In this document: piece by piece, positions 16,701 through 24,246 of the stretch
How positions within the stretch are numbered: position 1 is the first letter of the stretch
How the letters are laid out: each line of letters opens with the position of its first letter
NCBI GenBank assembly: GCA_024222895.1
Contig: JAAEOR010000321.1
Location: forward strand, 1-32,038
DNA from: Hyphomicrobiales bacterium
GTDB lineage: Bacteria; Pseudomonadota; Alphaproteobacteria; Rhizobiales; Kaistiaceae
Length of the DNA: 32,038 nt
Direction of reading: 5' to 3'
Notes under the pieces: generated by a model
The model's input: the letters and a program-made list of their open reading frames with translations, nothing else
Databases searched by the model: none
Told to the model about the DNA's origin: nothing
Position numbers and translations under genes: made by a program

Positions 16701-18155
16701 CAGCAATCGCGCCTCAGGCCCGGCGAGCGCTGCGGCCAGCCGGCGGCTCGCTTCGGGCAGTTCATCCCACCGCGCCGCATGGCGGACGAAGCCGCCCTCG
16801 TCATTGACCCGTACCAGACCGGGTACGAAGGCTTCCCGGAGCGCCATCAGTTCCGCTTCTGAAGGCTTGGTCTCTGCGATAACCCTTGCCGCGGTTTCGC
16901 GGACGATCGTCTCCAGCGGCGACAGGCCTGCGGCCGCATCGCGCAGACTCTCATACTCAACAAGCTGGATCCGGTTGTCATCGCCGAACGCGTCGTAGAG
17001 GCGGCGGAGCGCATAGGCGACAAGCGGCAGGGCGTCGGTGGTCTTCGCATCAGCCGTGATACGGGTGACCAGTTCCGGTTCGACATCAAGACCGACAATG
17101 CGGGCCGGGCCGCGGACGATCTCGCCAATGCGCTCCACCGGTAGCGGCCGCAGGGTGAAGTCCTCGAACTCGGCAGTCAGCCCCTCGGCCGTCTGCATGT
17201 CGCCGAGGTGGTCGGAGCGCAAGGTCGCCACGGCGACGAACGGTAAGCCAGAAGCCAGCAGTTTGGACAGAAAGGCGAAAAATCGTTCCGCTGTCGCAGT
17301 TGGTGTCCGGGTGAACAACTCCTCAGCCTGGTCGATGGCGATCAGGACGCCGGCGCGCGGGGCGCCGCAGGCCTCGGCCAGAGCGGCGGCAATGACCCTT
17401 GGGTCGACGTCCGGCACCTCTGCTCCCGTGATCGCATAGCCGGCCTCGGTCAGGCTCAGCGCCAGGCCCTCGAATGGGTCGGTCTCCGGCCGGAGCGGCG
17501 TCAAGGTGATCCATTCCCGCCGCGCCCGCTTTAACCGCGGGATGAGGCCGGCCCGGATCAGCGACGACTTGCCGGTGCCGGATTCGCCGAGCACCAGCAC
17601 CAGCCGCCGGCCGCCCTCGATGCGGCGAGAGTCGAGCCGCTGGACCAGCCGGCGGATGTCGTCGTCGCGGCCGAAATACACCGCCGCGTCCGCCTCGTCG
17701 AAGGCCAGGAAACCGGGATATGGAGCCCGACCGGCCGGGAAGTCGAAGCCGCCTTGCGAAAGCAGGGCCACTTCCGTCAACCGAAGCGCCAGGCGTTCCA
17801 GCCCGCTCTCCCGGTCTTTGGTCAGGTCAAGCTTCTGGAGATCGTCGCCAACGAACTGATCACCGGCCGGACTCACCACAACCGGGAAGACTGCCTTGCC
17901 GCGCGAGCGGGCCTGGGCAAACTCGGCAAAGCACCATTTCGACTCGAACCAGTTCTTCGTAAGAAGCAGGATGACAGCCTGGGCCCGCTCCAGCTCGTCG
18001 TAGAGCGTCTGCTCCCAGCGAGCGCCGGCGGGAATACCGGAATGCTTGTCAATGTCGAGAAAACCCTGATCGAAGCCTTGCGACTTCAGCCAGGCAAACA
18101 GCGCCTGGGCTTCCGCATTGTCACGGCTAGAATGGGAGATGAAGACACGCGCCAT
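13755..18155 (-). CDS. TIR - STAND NTPase - TM - TPR repeat protein
   Basis: 1466 residues. The TIR domain (about 2-130) starts RVFISHSSRDNAEAQALF and has SKWCFAE with E78 at the position of the NADase glutamate. A STAND-type ATPase (about 145-540, nSTAND1-like) shows YFGRDDDIRRL (160-170), Walker A GESGTGKSS (190-198) and Walker B LIAIDQAEELF (271-281). A Glu/Arg coiled coil follows (575-612), then one hydrophobic helix (619-638) after RRLTGRTR, then an Ala/Glu coiled coil (640-715). Twelve 48-residue TPR-like units span 784-1359 and a degenerate tail ends the protein. STAND proteins usually oligomerise after ligand sensing, and bacterial TIR domains often degrade NAD+ in antiphage defence. 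That role is inferred; no partner gene is adjacent. A TTGACA lies about 50 bases upstream of the ATG, without a clear -10. Confidence 0.93.
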   Translation of the reverse strand: MARVFISHSSRDNAEAQALFAWLKSQGFDQGFLDIDKHSGIPAGARWEQTLYDELERAQAVILLLTKNWFESKWCFAEFAQARSRGKAVFPVVVSPAGDQFVGDDLQKLDLTKDRESGLERLALRLTEVALLSQGGFDFPAGRAPYPGFLAFDEADAAVYFGRDDDIRRLVQRLDSRRIEGGRRLVLVLGESGTGKSSLIRAGLIPRLKRARREWITLTPLRPETDPFEGLALSLTEAGYAITGAEVPDVDPRVIAAALAEACGAPRAGVLIAIDQAEELFTRTPTATAERFFAFLSKLLASGLPFVAVATLRSDHLGDMQTAEGLTAEFEDFTLRPLPVERIGEIVRGPARIVGLDVEPELVTRITADAKTTDALPLVAYALRRLYDAFGDDNRIQLVEYESLRDAAAGLSPLETIVRETAARVIAETKPSEAELMALREAFVPGLVRVNDEGGFVRHAARWDELPEASRRLAAALAGPEARLLVVREQEGVRQIEVAHEALFRVWPLLAGWLDEEEEFLIGRNRLERELADWKALPESDRAKGLMAGILLDRAKGWLIDHPARFTSDEAAFVRASEAAEMERRRKAEEQRRALEEAHLRQAETERDAARRLTGRTRIAAVVLGVVALAAAGAGLYAMQAEGEAVRQAEIAEGQRQVAESEAVRANAEAERANQQAEAADAARAQAEAARARAETEKARATREAERASRNFEIAKSTVDQVIFDIAQGLQNVEGMRLETLRTVLTRVEAAMGRLADAAPNDLAVQRSRFAMLHEFGNTYIAVGDAAGARAAYEEGLAIARRLADTDPANTLWQRDVAVGLNKIGDVKLRAGDAAGALAAYEEILAIGRRLADTDRDNIEWQRSVMVGLNKIGDVKLRVGDAAGALAAYDEGLAIARRLADTDPANTLWQGDVSISLNKIGDVKLRVGDAAGALAAYDEGLGIRRRLADTDPANTLWQRDVAVGLDGIGDVKLRAGDAVEALAAYEEGLAIRRRLSDTDPDNTLWQGDVLLSLARIGNTYAAAGDAVGARAAYEESLAIARRLADTDPENTQWQRDVSFSLDGIGDVKLRAGDAAEALAAYEESLVIHRRLAETDPDNTGWQRDVSLSLARIGNVKLRAGDAAGAMATYEESLAIARRLTNTDPDNTEWQGDVSFSLERIGDVKLDAGDAAGALAAYDEGLAIRRRLAEIDPGNIGWQRDVLVSLERIGDVKLRVGDAAGALAAYDEGLAIHRRLADTDPDNAQWQRDVSFSLERIGDVKLRAGDTAGALAAYEEGLAIRRRLTETDPANTEWQWDVSVSLDRIGNLKLDAGDAGGALAAYEEGLGIRRRLVDTDSNNAELRSDLAKGLGNAAFTYLHANRAAEAESSSREAIAIAPTETWLATNLAHALMLQGKLREADEIYLGHRGESVGQISWEDAVLADFTELRTAGIDHPHMAEIERIFSSERDVVAEPEIKTERSPVVAE
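14079..15806 (-). repeat. Twelve tandem 144-bp repeats encoding TPR-like units
   Basis: Twelve uninterrupted in-frame copies of a 48-codon unit, each starting at GD (unit 1 begins at 15806, unit 12 ends at 14079). The consensus reads GDAAGALAAYEEGLAIRRRL, then ADTDPxNTxWQRDV, then a variable stretch and IGDVKLRA. Units 3 and 4 are nearly identical in DNA. Unit 5 ends IGNTYAAA rather than IGDVKLRA, matching the FGNTY segment just before unit 1. Units 1 and 6 also share GARAAYEE and IARRLADTDP, which indicates duplication of a five-unit block (720 bp apart). No spacer or terminal inverted repeat is present, so this is protein repeat expansion and not a mobile array. Confidence 0.95.
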
Positions 18156-18273
18156 GGCCCAATCTTAGTCGCTGGGTGCCCATCCTCAACCCATTCCACG
18201 CATGTCAATCGAGCGATACCATGACCTAACGAGGGAAATCTTTGGGCGGTAGATATTCAGGTGAAGAGACAGG

Positions 18274-18289
18274 CCCGCCGGGCAGCGGG
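18274..18289 (-). terminator. Possible terminator after the puu-like operon
   Basis: CCCGC (18274-18278) and GCGGG (18285-18289) form a short GC stem with a six-base loop, 30 bases beyond the oxidase stop. On the minus strand it is followed by CCTGTCTCTTC, which has a few T residues. It could end the oxidase transcript before the TIR gene. The stem is only five pairs, so this is tentative. Confidence 0.35.
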
Positions 18290-18318
18290 GCTCGACTATC
18301 ACCCTTGCTCCACTGCGC

Positions 18319-19596
18319 CTAAAGCCGATCCCGGAGCGCGTACCAGGTCATGCCGGCGACCAAAGCGGGGTAGCGAAACAACCGTCCACCAGGAAACGGC
18401 GGACACGGAAGGGCTGCAAACTGATCGAAACGTCCTGGATCGCCAACGATGGCACGAGCGACGAGCTTTCCGGCATAGGGCGCCAGCGCGATACCCTGGC
18501 CGGAATATCCCGAGGCGACATACAATCCGGGCCGAAGCCGGCGCACAAATGGTAGCCGCCTCATGGTGACCGCAAGCCGCCCCCCCCAGGCGTAGTCGAT
18601 CCGGGTCGATTCCATCGTCGGATAGACCTTCAGGAGATGGTTCCTGACGAATGCGGCAATGTCAGCGGGGGGACGGCGTGCATAGGTCTCGCCACCGCCA
18701 AAGATCAAACGCCCGTCGGCGGATGGTCGAAAATAGTGGACCACGAAACGAGTGTCGGAGACCGCCTCACCGGCCGGGATCAGCCCATCCGGTTGACCTG
18801 CACCGATCGGCGCCGTCGCCAGGATGTAGTTGTCGATTGGCATGACACGCGTTTCTGCATCCCGGTCGATCCCGTCGAGATAACCATTGCCGGCGAGGAT
18901 CACGGTTTCTGCCGTCACCCGACCCCGATCGGTCCGGATGACCCAGTGTTTCTTGCGGGATACCCCGGTAGCCTGGCTCCCTTCGAAGATCCGGGCTCCA
19001 GCTCCCGCGGCGGCCCGCGCCAGACCGCGCGCGAGCTTCAACGGGTCGAGATGACCTCCACCATTGTCACGGCGACCGCCATGGTAGTGATCCGTGCCGA
19101 TCGTTTCGGCGAGCGTGCCACGATCGAGCCACGTCACGGCCTCATAGCGGTACTCGTCGCGGAGCTTGTCGACATAGGCCCGTTCCCCCGCCACCAGTCG
19201 GGGCTTGTGGACGGCCTCGATCAGCCCGAGGCGCCAGTCGCAGTCGATCCGGTGACGGGCGATGAGGCCGAGCGTTGTTGCCTTGGCTTCCTCCCCGAGG
19301 CGCCAAAGCCGCCGGGCATCATCTCGTCCAAAGCGGGCCTCAAGCCAGTCCTGATCTCGGCGCTGACCGGAATGAAGCTGCCCGCCGTTGCGGCCGGATG
19401 CCCCCCAACCGACGCTATTGGCCTCCAGCAGGACCGTGTCAACGCCCTTTTCAGAAAGATGAAGCGCGGCCGACAGGCCGGTAAACCCACCCCCGATGAC
19501 CGCCACATCGGCGCGGATCGGCTGGTTGAGTTCGCCATAGACCGGCACAGGATCGGCCGAGGCGGCGTAGAGCGACGGTGCTTCGGGCAACCGCAT
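18319..19596 (-). CDS. puuB: FAD-dependent amine oxidase, PuuB-like
   Basis: A DadA/PuuB-family flavoprotein, predicted to oxidise gamma-glutamylputrescine to the aminobutyraldehyde derivative with release of NH3 and H2O2. 425 residues, the usual length for PuuB. The FAD-binding dinucleotide motif VIGGGFTGLSAALHLSEKG is at 33-51, with E58 at the end of strand 2. GWGASGRNGGQ (63-73) is the family flavin contact, and the C-terminal ASGYSGQGIALAPYAGKL closes the FAD site. It is the third gene of a run with a cupin and the PuuA-like ligase, divergent from PotFGHI, which supports polyamine use. The cupin stop is 24 bases upstream of its start. The exact amine substrate is inferred from context. 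Confidence 0.88.
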   Translation of the reverse strand: MRLPEAPSLYAASADPVPVYGELNQPIRADVAVIGGGFTGLSAALHLSEKGVDTVLLEANSVGWGASGRNGGQLHSGQRRDQDWLEARFGRDDARRLWRLGEEAKATTLGLIARHRIDCDWRLGLIEAVHKPRLVAGERAYVDKLRDEYRYEAVTWLDRGTLAETIGTDHYHGGRRDNGGGHLDPLKLARGLARAAAGAGARIFEGSQATGVSRKKHWVIRTDRGRVTAETVILAGNGYLDGIDRDAETRVMPIDNYILATAPIGAGQPDGLIPAGEAVSDTRFVVHYFRPSADGRLIFGGGETYARRPPADIAAFVRNHLLKVYPTMESTRIDYAWGGRLAVTMRRLPFVRRLRPGLYVASGYSGQGIALAPYAGKLVARAIVGDPGRFDQFAALPCPPFPGGRLFRYPALVAGMTWYALRDRL

Positions 19597-19620
19597 GTCA
19601 GACGTCGACCCCGGACCGGC

Positions 19621-20097
19621 TCACGTCTTTCGCGATCCTTGCGGATAAGCCGTGCCGTCGGCATGGGCATAGCCAGGCTGGCCAGTCACGAACATGAGAT
19701 CAATATCCGGATAGTGGGCAGATCCGGTTTCGGCTCGTGATCCAATCTCCAGAATCACGGCGTCGCGATCAGACCGGTTCTGAAGACAGTGGCCATCCGC
19801 CACGCCCGCCTTGAACCCGGCGCAATCGCCAGCAACCAGGCGCTGCTCGCCGTCATTGCTCACCAGGATTACTTCGCCCTCAAGGACGTAAATCAGTTCG
19901 TCTTCGTCGGTATGCCAATGGCGCTGGCTCGACCAGCTTCCGGGAGGCAGCCGACACAGGTTGGTTCCGAACTGAGTCAATCCGGCCGCATCGCCGAGCC
20001 GCACCCGGCTGCGCTCGCGACATGGCTCGTCATAGGGTGGCGGATAAAGCGTACCGACGACCTTTGGCGCCGCCTCGACATCAATCTTTCCAGCCAT
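19621..20097 (-). CDS. Stand-alone cupin protein
   Basis: A single-domain cupin of 158 residues. The first cupin motif, RHWHTDEDELIYVLEGE (59-75), supplies H60, H62 and an acidic ligand (E67). The second, with GDCAGFKAG (90-98) and DGHCLQNRS (101-109), supplies H103. A metal is therefore expected. I chose ATG 20097 because GGGTGGGG precedes it and the residues upstream in the open frame are Arg-rich and unlike cupins. It sits between the PuuA-like and PuuB-like genes. E. coli PuuR is a helix-turn-helix plus cupin repressor of the same pathway, but this protein has no DNA-binding domain. It may be an enzyme, an amine-binding accessory protein or a degenerate regulator; its function is unknown. 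Confidence 0.85.
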   Translation of the reverse strand: MAGKIDVEAAPKVVGTLYPPPYDEPCRERSRVRLGDAAGLTQFGTNLCRLPPGSWSSQRHWHTDEDELIYVLEGEVILVSNDGEQRLVAGDCAGFKAGVADGHCLQNRSDRDAVILEIGSRAETGSAHYPDIDLMFVTGQPGYAHADGTAYPQGSRKT

Positions 20098-20219
20098 TGT
20101 CCGCCCCCCACCCTCTTCTTTGACCTGAACCACACTCCGCCTTCTGTATCGGATTGCTGCCCGCAGGCCCATCTTTCGCTCTTGCCGGGCGGAAAAGTTG
20201 GCCGTTTTTCCTGAATGTT

Positions 20220-21617
20220 CTAAACATTGAGCAACAGATACTCGCGCTCCCACGGGCTGATTACCTGCATGAATGTCTCGAACTCTGCCTGCTTGACCGC
20301 GCGGTAGGTCCCGACAAAGCGGGGCCCGAAAATGTCGACCAGTTCCTCACAGCCTTCGAGCAATGCCACGGCCTCCAACAGACCGCGCGGCAGGTCTATT
20401 TCGTCAAGATTTGCCCCCCCGGAAACGGGCTCTGCCGGGGCGATATCACCCAGCATGCCGAGATACCCGCATGCTAACGAGGCCGCGATCGCCAGATAGG
20501 GATTCGCATCCGATGACGGGATGCGGTTCTCGATCCGCCGCGCCTCCGGTGCCGAGTTCGGAACCCGCAATCCCACGGTACGGTTGTCATATCCCCAATC
20601 GGTGTTGACGGGTGCGGATGAACGGCGCTGAAGACGCCGGTATGAATTGACATAGGGCGCGAGAATAGACGCTACGGCCGGCAAGAACCTCTGCGATCCA
20701 CCGATGAAGGCGAAGAACGCCGCGGTCGGTTCGCCGTCAGCGTCGGTGAAAATATTGCGTCCCGTCGCGGCGTCGTTGACCGACTGATGGATATGCATGG
20801 CCGATCCCGGCTCTCCGGACATCGGCTTGGCCATGAAGGTGGCATACATGTCATGCCGAAGCGCCGCCTCGCGAATTGTGCGCTTGAACAGAAAGACCTG
20901 GTCTGCCAGCGCCAACGGATCGCCGTGGCGCAGATTGATCTCCATCTGCGCCGCCCCCTCCTCGTGGATCAGGGTATCGATTTCGAGATTCTGCTGTTCG
21001 GAAAAATCATAGATGTCGTCGAAAAGGTCATCGAACTCGTTGATGGCGGCAATCGAGTAGGACTGGCGCGCTGCCTCCGGACGCCCGGACCGACCGGTTG
21101 GTGGCTCGAGCGGATAGTCCGGGTCCTTGTTGGGACGAACGAGGTAAAATTCGAGTTCGGGGGCGACCACCGGACGCCAACCCCGCCTTTCGTAAATATC
21201 CAGGATGCGGCGAAGGACCTGCCGGGGCGCGATCTCGACCGGTCCGCCATCCGCGTTGCGCGCGTCATGGATGATCTGGGCAGTCGGATCGTCTTCCCAC
21301 GGTACAACCCTCAGAGTGTTCAAATCCGGCTCCAGGAGAATATCCCGATCCGCCTGATCGCTCTGGAACGACTCATCGTCCCGCGGCCAGTCTCCGGCTA
21401 TCGTCTGTGTGAAGATCGAACCCGGCATCGCCATGATCGGACCGGTGAGGAATTTCTCCACCGGCATCATTTTGCCACGCGCCACTCCGGCCAGATCAGG
21501 GACCAGACACTCGATGTCTTCGATCCGCCGCTCCTTCAACCACGCGCGCGCAGCATCGAGCGAGGGGATTGTGGCGGATGAGGACGCAGGATTGGACGTC
21601 TGGTCGGCACGGGTCAC
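20220..21617 (-). CDS. puuA: Gamma-glutamylputrescine synthetase, glutamine synthetase family
   Basis: An ATP-dependent ligase of glutamine synthetase fold, predicted to join glutamate to putrescine as the first Puu step. With the GTG start at 21617 it has 465 residues, close to the 450-475 typical of PuuA. The beta-grasp N-terminus has VPDLAGVARGKMMPVEKF (39-56). Metal ligands lie in PELEFYL (153-159) and GAAQMEINLRHGD (221-233), and the ATP/ligand region in GSAMHIHQS (271-279). The frame is open to ATG 21728 and ATG 21761, but those extra residues are Arg/Gln-rich and look untranslated; neither site nor the GTG has a strong ribosome binding site. Divergent from the PotF gene. Another amine or amino acid acceptor is possible. 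Confidence 0.9.
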   Translation of the reverse strand: MTRADQTSNPASSSATIPSLDAARAWLKERRIEDIECLVPDLAGVARGKMMPVEKFLTGPIMAMPGSIFTQTIAGDWPRDDESFQSDQADRDILLEPDLNTLRVVPWEDDPTAQIIHDARNADGGPVEIAPRQVLRRILDIYERRGWRPVVAPELEFYLVRPNKDPDYPLEPPTGRSGRPEAARQSYSIAAINEFDDLFDDIYDFSEQQNLEIDTLIHEEGAAQMEINLRHGDPLALADQVFLFKRTIREAALRHDMYATFMAKPMSGEPGSAMHIHQSVNDAATGRNIFTDADGEPTAAFFAFIGGSQRFLPAVASILAPYVNSYRRLQRRSSAPVNTDWGYDNRTVGLRVPNSAPEARRIENRIPSSDANPYLAIAASLACGYLGMLGDIAPAEPVSGGANLDEIDLPRGLLEAVALLEGCEELVDIFGPRFVGTYRAVKQAEFETFMQVISPWEREYLLLNV

Positions 21618-21962
21618 GAAGCACCGCAGGTTGGAGTCGGTACGGGGCAAACGCGGATTTTGCGCGCATTGGCGCCGGCGAGCAACCGCCGGCCGGAAGG
21701 TGCCGCGCGAGTGGAGCGAATTTGACATTTGAGTCCCGCTCGCCGCAAGGCTCTCGTTCAAATGCCCAATTCAAAAACTCCACTAGAATCAGATAGTTGC
21801 TAGTGGTCCTGATGACTCCGACCTTTGCTCGGGAGGGTGCAGCAGGAGGGTTCCAGATGCCGGAGTCGGACCACTCAGGGCAAGTCAATGGTTGTCGGTC
21901 CTGACATTTGAAATTAACGTGGACCAAACACCGATTGGCACTTTTCTCCTGGAGTTGTGGTC
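21618..21962. promoter_or_regulatory. Divergent puuA/potF promoter region
   Basis: About 345 bases separate the two oppositely directed polyamine operons. It must hold both promoters, but no strong -35/-10 pair stands out on either strand. The visible structure is the palindromic element at 21802-21875. TTTGACATTTGA (from 21719) and CTGACATTTGA (from 21901) share the 10-mer TGACATTTGA, one on each side of the element, and might be paired regulatory half-sites. GGAG (21951-21954) lies eight bases before the potF ATG and is its likely ribosome binding site. Confidence 0.4.
21802..21875. repeat. Palindromic intergenic element, copy B
   Basis: An imperfect inverted repeat of 74 bases. The left arm starts AGTGGTCC (21802-21809), then TGAT, then GACTCCGACC. 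The right arm ends GGAGTCGGACCACT (21862-21875). Apart from the extra TGAT in the left arm, the outer 14 pairs are perfect. The arm sequence matches copy A at 2790-2843, so this is a dispersed family in this genome. It may be a REP/MITE-like element, here within a promoter region. Confidence 0.55.
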
Positions 21963-23060
21963 ATGAATGGTTCTTCGCTTCGATACCCGCTTGCCTGCGT
22001 GATGCTCGCCGCCGCCTTTGGCCCGACCAACGCCCAGGACAATGTCGTCAACGTCTTCAACTGGTCGGATTATATCAACGAAGACGTCCTCAAGGCATTC
22101 ACCGACCAGACGGGTATCCGCGTGGTTTACGACGTCTATGACGCCAACGAAATCGTCGAGACAAAGCTACTGGCCGGCGGTTCTGGTTACGACATCGTGG
22201 TCCCGTCGGCATCGAGCGCCGCCCGTCTGATCGAGGCCGGGACGCTTCAGCGGATCGACAAGGATAAGGTACCCAATCTGGTGCACGCATGGCCGGAGAT
22301 CAACCAACGTCTGCAGGCCTACGATCCCGGCAACGAATACGCCGTCAACTACATGTGGGGAACGACCGGAATTGGCTACAACCCTGACCTGATCAAGATG
22401 CGAATGCCGGACGCGCCGGTCGACTCCTGGGACATGATCTTTAATCCTGACGTAGTGTCCAAGTTCGCCGATTGCGGCGTTCATCTGCTCGACACGTCGG
22501 AGGAGATGATACCAGCGGCGCTCAACTATCTGGGCCTCAATCCGAACTCGAAAAAGGGTGACGACATTCGCCAGGCGGGAGCGTTGCTGAAGTCGATCCG
22601 ACCCCATATCCAGAAATTCCATTCCTCGGAATACATCAACGGATTGGCCAACGGCGACATCTGCCTGGCGGTCGGATATTCCGGAGACATCCTGCAGGCC
22701 CGCGATCGCGCGGCCGAAGCCGGTGCCGGCATCGTCGTCGACTACGTCATCCCCGAGGAAGGTGCGCTGATGTGGTTCGATTCCTTTCTCATCCCTGCTG
22801 ATGCGCCAAACCCCGACAACGCTCACGCTTTTATCGATTTCATGATGCGCCCGGAATCGGCGGCGGCCAATTCAAACTATGTTTTCTATGCCAACGGCAA
22901 CGTAGATTCCCAGCCGCTGCTCGACCCCGATGTCATCGACGATCCCGCTATCTACCCGAGCCGGGAGACCCTTGAGCGGCTGTACACGACCACTGCCTAT
23001 CCGCCCCGGGTTCAGCGAACGGTGACACGCGAATGGACGAGCGTGAAGAGCGGGACCTGA
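21963..23060 (+). CDS. potF: Polyamine-binding periplasmic protein
   Basis: The substrate-binding component of a putrescine/spermidine ABC importer. 365 residues from ATG 21963, which follows GGAG by eight bases; an in-frame GTG at 21957 is too close to that site. A signal peptide of about 24 residues ends near PTNAQ. The mature protein starts with NVFNWSDYINEDVLKAFTDQ, the recognisable PotD/PotF opening. Polyamine-box residues typical of the family are present, such as WSDYI, MWGTTGIGYN and the later EEGALMWFDSF. It heads a run with the ATPase and two permeases and is divergent from PuuA/PuuB-like genes. The preference between putrescine and spermidine is not settled. Confidence 0.95.
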   Translation: MNGSSLRYPLACVMLAAAFGPTNAQDNVVNVFNWSDYINEDVLKAFTDQTGIRVVYDVYDANEIVETKLLAGGSGYDIVVPSASSAARLIEAGTLQRIDKDKVPNLVHAWPEINQRLQAYDPGNEYAVNYMWGTTGIGYNPDLIKMRMPDAPVDSWDMIFNPDVVSKFADCGVHLLDTSEEMIPAALNYLGLNPNSKKGDDIRQAGALLKSIRPHIQKFHSSEYINGLANGDICLAVGYSGDILQARDRAAEAGAGIVVDYVIPEEGALMWFDSFLIPADAPNPDNAHAFIDFMMRPESAAANSNYVFYANGNVDSQPLLDPDVIDDPAIYPSRETLERLYTTTAYPPRVQRTVTREWTSVKSGT

Positions 23061-23091
23061 CGCGGTCCGGGAAGGACAGACGGTCCGCCTG

Positions 23092-24246
23092 ATGGCGGCC
23101 AAGGCGGTCGGACCGGTCAGGCGGGAATTCGCTCCCTGGGCCGATCCAAAGTCCAGTCCGTTCATCGAGTTCCGCAACGTCACGAAGCGCTTCGGCGATT
23201 TTGTCGCTGTCGACGACCTGTCTCTGGGTATCTACGAGCGCGAATTCTTCGCGCTGCTCGGACCGTCCGGCTGCGGCAAGACCACGCTCATGCGGATGGT
23301 AGCCGGCTTCGAGAATCCGAGCGAGGGCGACGTGCTGCTGGAAGGGCGATCCCTCGCTGGCGTCGCCCCATACCGGCGACCGACCAATATGATGTTCCAG
23401 TCCTACGCCCTGTTCCCGCATATGACGGTGGCTGCCAATATAGCCTTCGGGCTCAAGCAGGAACGGATGCCGAAGCCCGACATCAAGGCTCGCGTCGCCG
23501 AGATGTTGAGCCTGGTCAAGCTTGAGCCATTCGCTCGCCGCAAGCCGCATCAGCTTTCCGGTGGGCAACGGCAGCGTGTCGCGTTGGCCCGATCGCTTGC
23601 CCGCAAGCCCAAGGTGCTGCTGCTCGACGAGCCGTTGGCGGCGCTTGATCGCAAGCTGCGCGAGGAGACGCAGTTCGAACTCGTCGACCTTCAACAGACG
23701 CTCGGGCTTACATTCCTGATCGTTACCCACGACCAGGAGGAAGCGATGACCGTGGCCGACCGGGTTGCGGTGATGGACCGTGGTCGCATCGTCCAGGTGG
23801 CCACGCCTGCCGAGGTCTATGAGGAACCGAACTCGCGCTACGTCGCCGACTTCATCGGAGACATCAACGTGATCGAGGGCCGCGTCACCGAGTGTGGAAA
23901 CGGTGTTGTTCACCTCGCATGCGGCGAAGCGAGCGGCGGTTTGATCGAGGTGGCCCAGACCCTCACCGCCTCGGTCGGCGACACGGTCTGGTTCGCCATC
24001 CGTCCCGAGAAGATGGTCTTGTCGCCGGACCCACCGGGTGACACCGCGGTGAATTCCATTGCCGGAGTCGTCTGGGACATCGGTTATCTCGGCGACGTTT
24101 CGATCTATCATGTTCGGCTACCGGACGGCTCGACGCTCAAGTCTACCGTCACCAACCGCACCCGGATAATCGAGCGCCCGATCACCTGGGAGGACCAGGT
24201 CTGGTTGAGCTGGTCACGCGACGCCGGGATCGTGCTGACCCGATAG
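23092..24246 (+). CDS. potG: Polyamine ABC importer ATP-binding protein
   Basis: The cytoplasmic ATPase of the PotFGHI importer, 384 residues. Walker A GPSGCGKTT (57-65), the Q-loop MFQSYALFPHM (about 101-111), signature LSGGQRQRVALARSLA and Walker B VLLLDEPLAALD are all present, followed by the THDQEEAMTVADR H-loop. The C-terminal 110 residues form the TOBE-type regulatory domain found in PotA/PotG. The potF stop lies 31 bases upstream, and its own stop (TAG) is immediately followed by the first ATG of the next gene, which indicates an operon. The start has only a distant GGAAGGA. Confidence 0.96.
   Translation: MAAKAVGPVRREFAPWADPKSSPFIEFRNVTKRFGDFVAVDDLSLGIYEREFFALLGPSGCGKTTLMRMVAGFENPSEGDVLLEGRSLAGVAPYRRPTNMMFQSYALFPHMTVAANIAFGLKQERMPKPDIKARVAEMLSLVKLEPFARRKPHQLSGGQRQRVALARSLARKPKVLLLDEPLAALDRKLREETQFELVDLQQTLGLTFLIVTHDQEEAMTVADRVAVMDRGRIVQVATPAEVYEEPNSRYVADFIGDINVIEGRVTECGNGVVHLACGEASGGLIEVAQTLTASVGDTVWFAIRPEKMVLSPDPPGDTAVNSIAGVVWDIGYLGDVSIYHVRLPDGSTLKSTVTNRTRIIERPITWEDQVWLSWSRDAGIVLTR

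Noticed and set aside
13755-18319. A multi-gene defence island around the TIR-STAND gene
   Set aside because: Its neighbours are an efflux operon and polyamine catabolism genes; no integrase, nuclease, toxin or other defence gene lies nearby, so at most it is a solitary gene.
21618-21761. N-terminal extension of the PuuA-like ligase from ATG 21761 or 21728
   Set aside because: The extra residues are basic and low-information, with no family similarity I can see, and the ribosome binding sites are weak; the GTG at 21617 gives a typical length, though this start remains uncertain.
22948-24111. 387-codon minus-strand open frame opposite potG
   Set aside because: PotG has all ABC motifs on the plus strand and is in operon order; the opposite frame has none.
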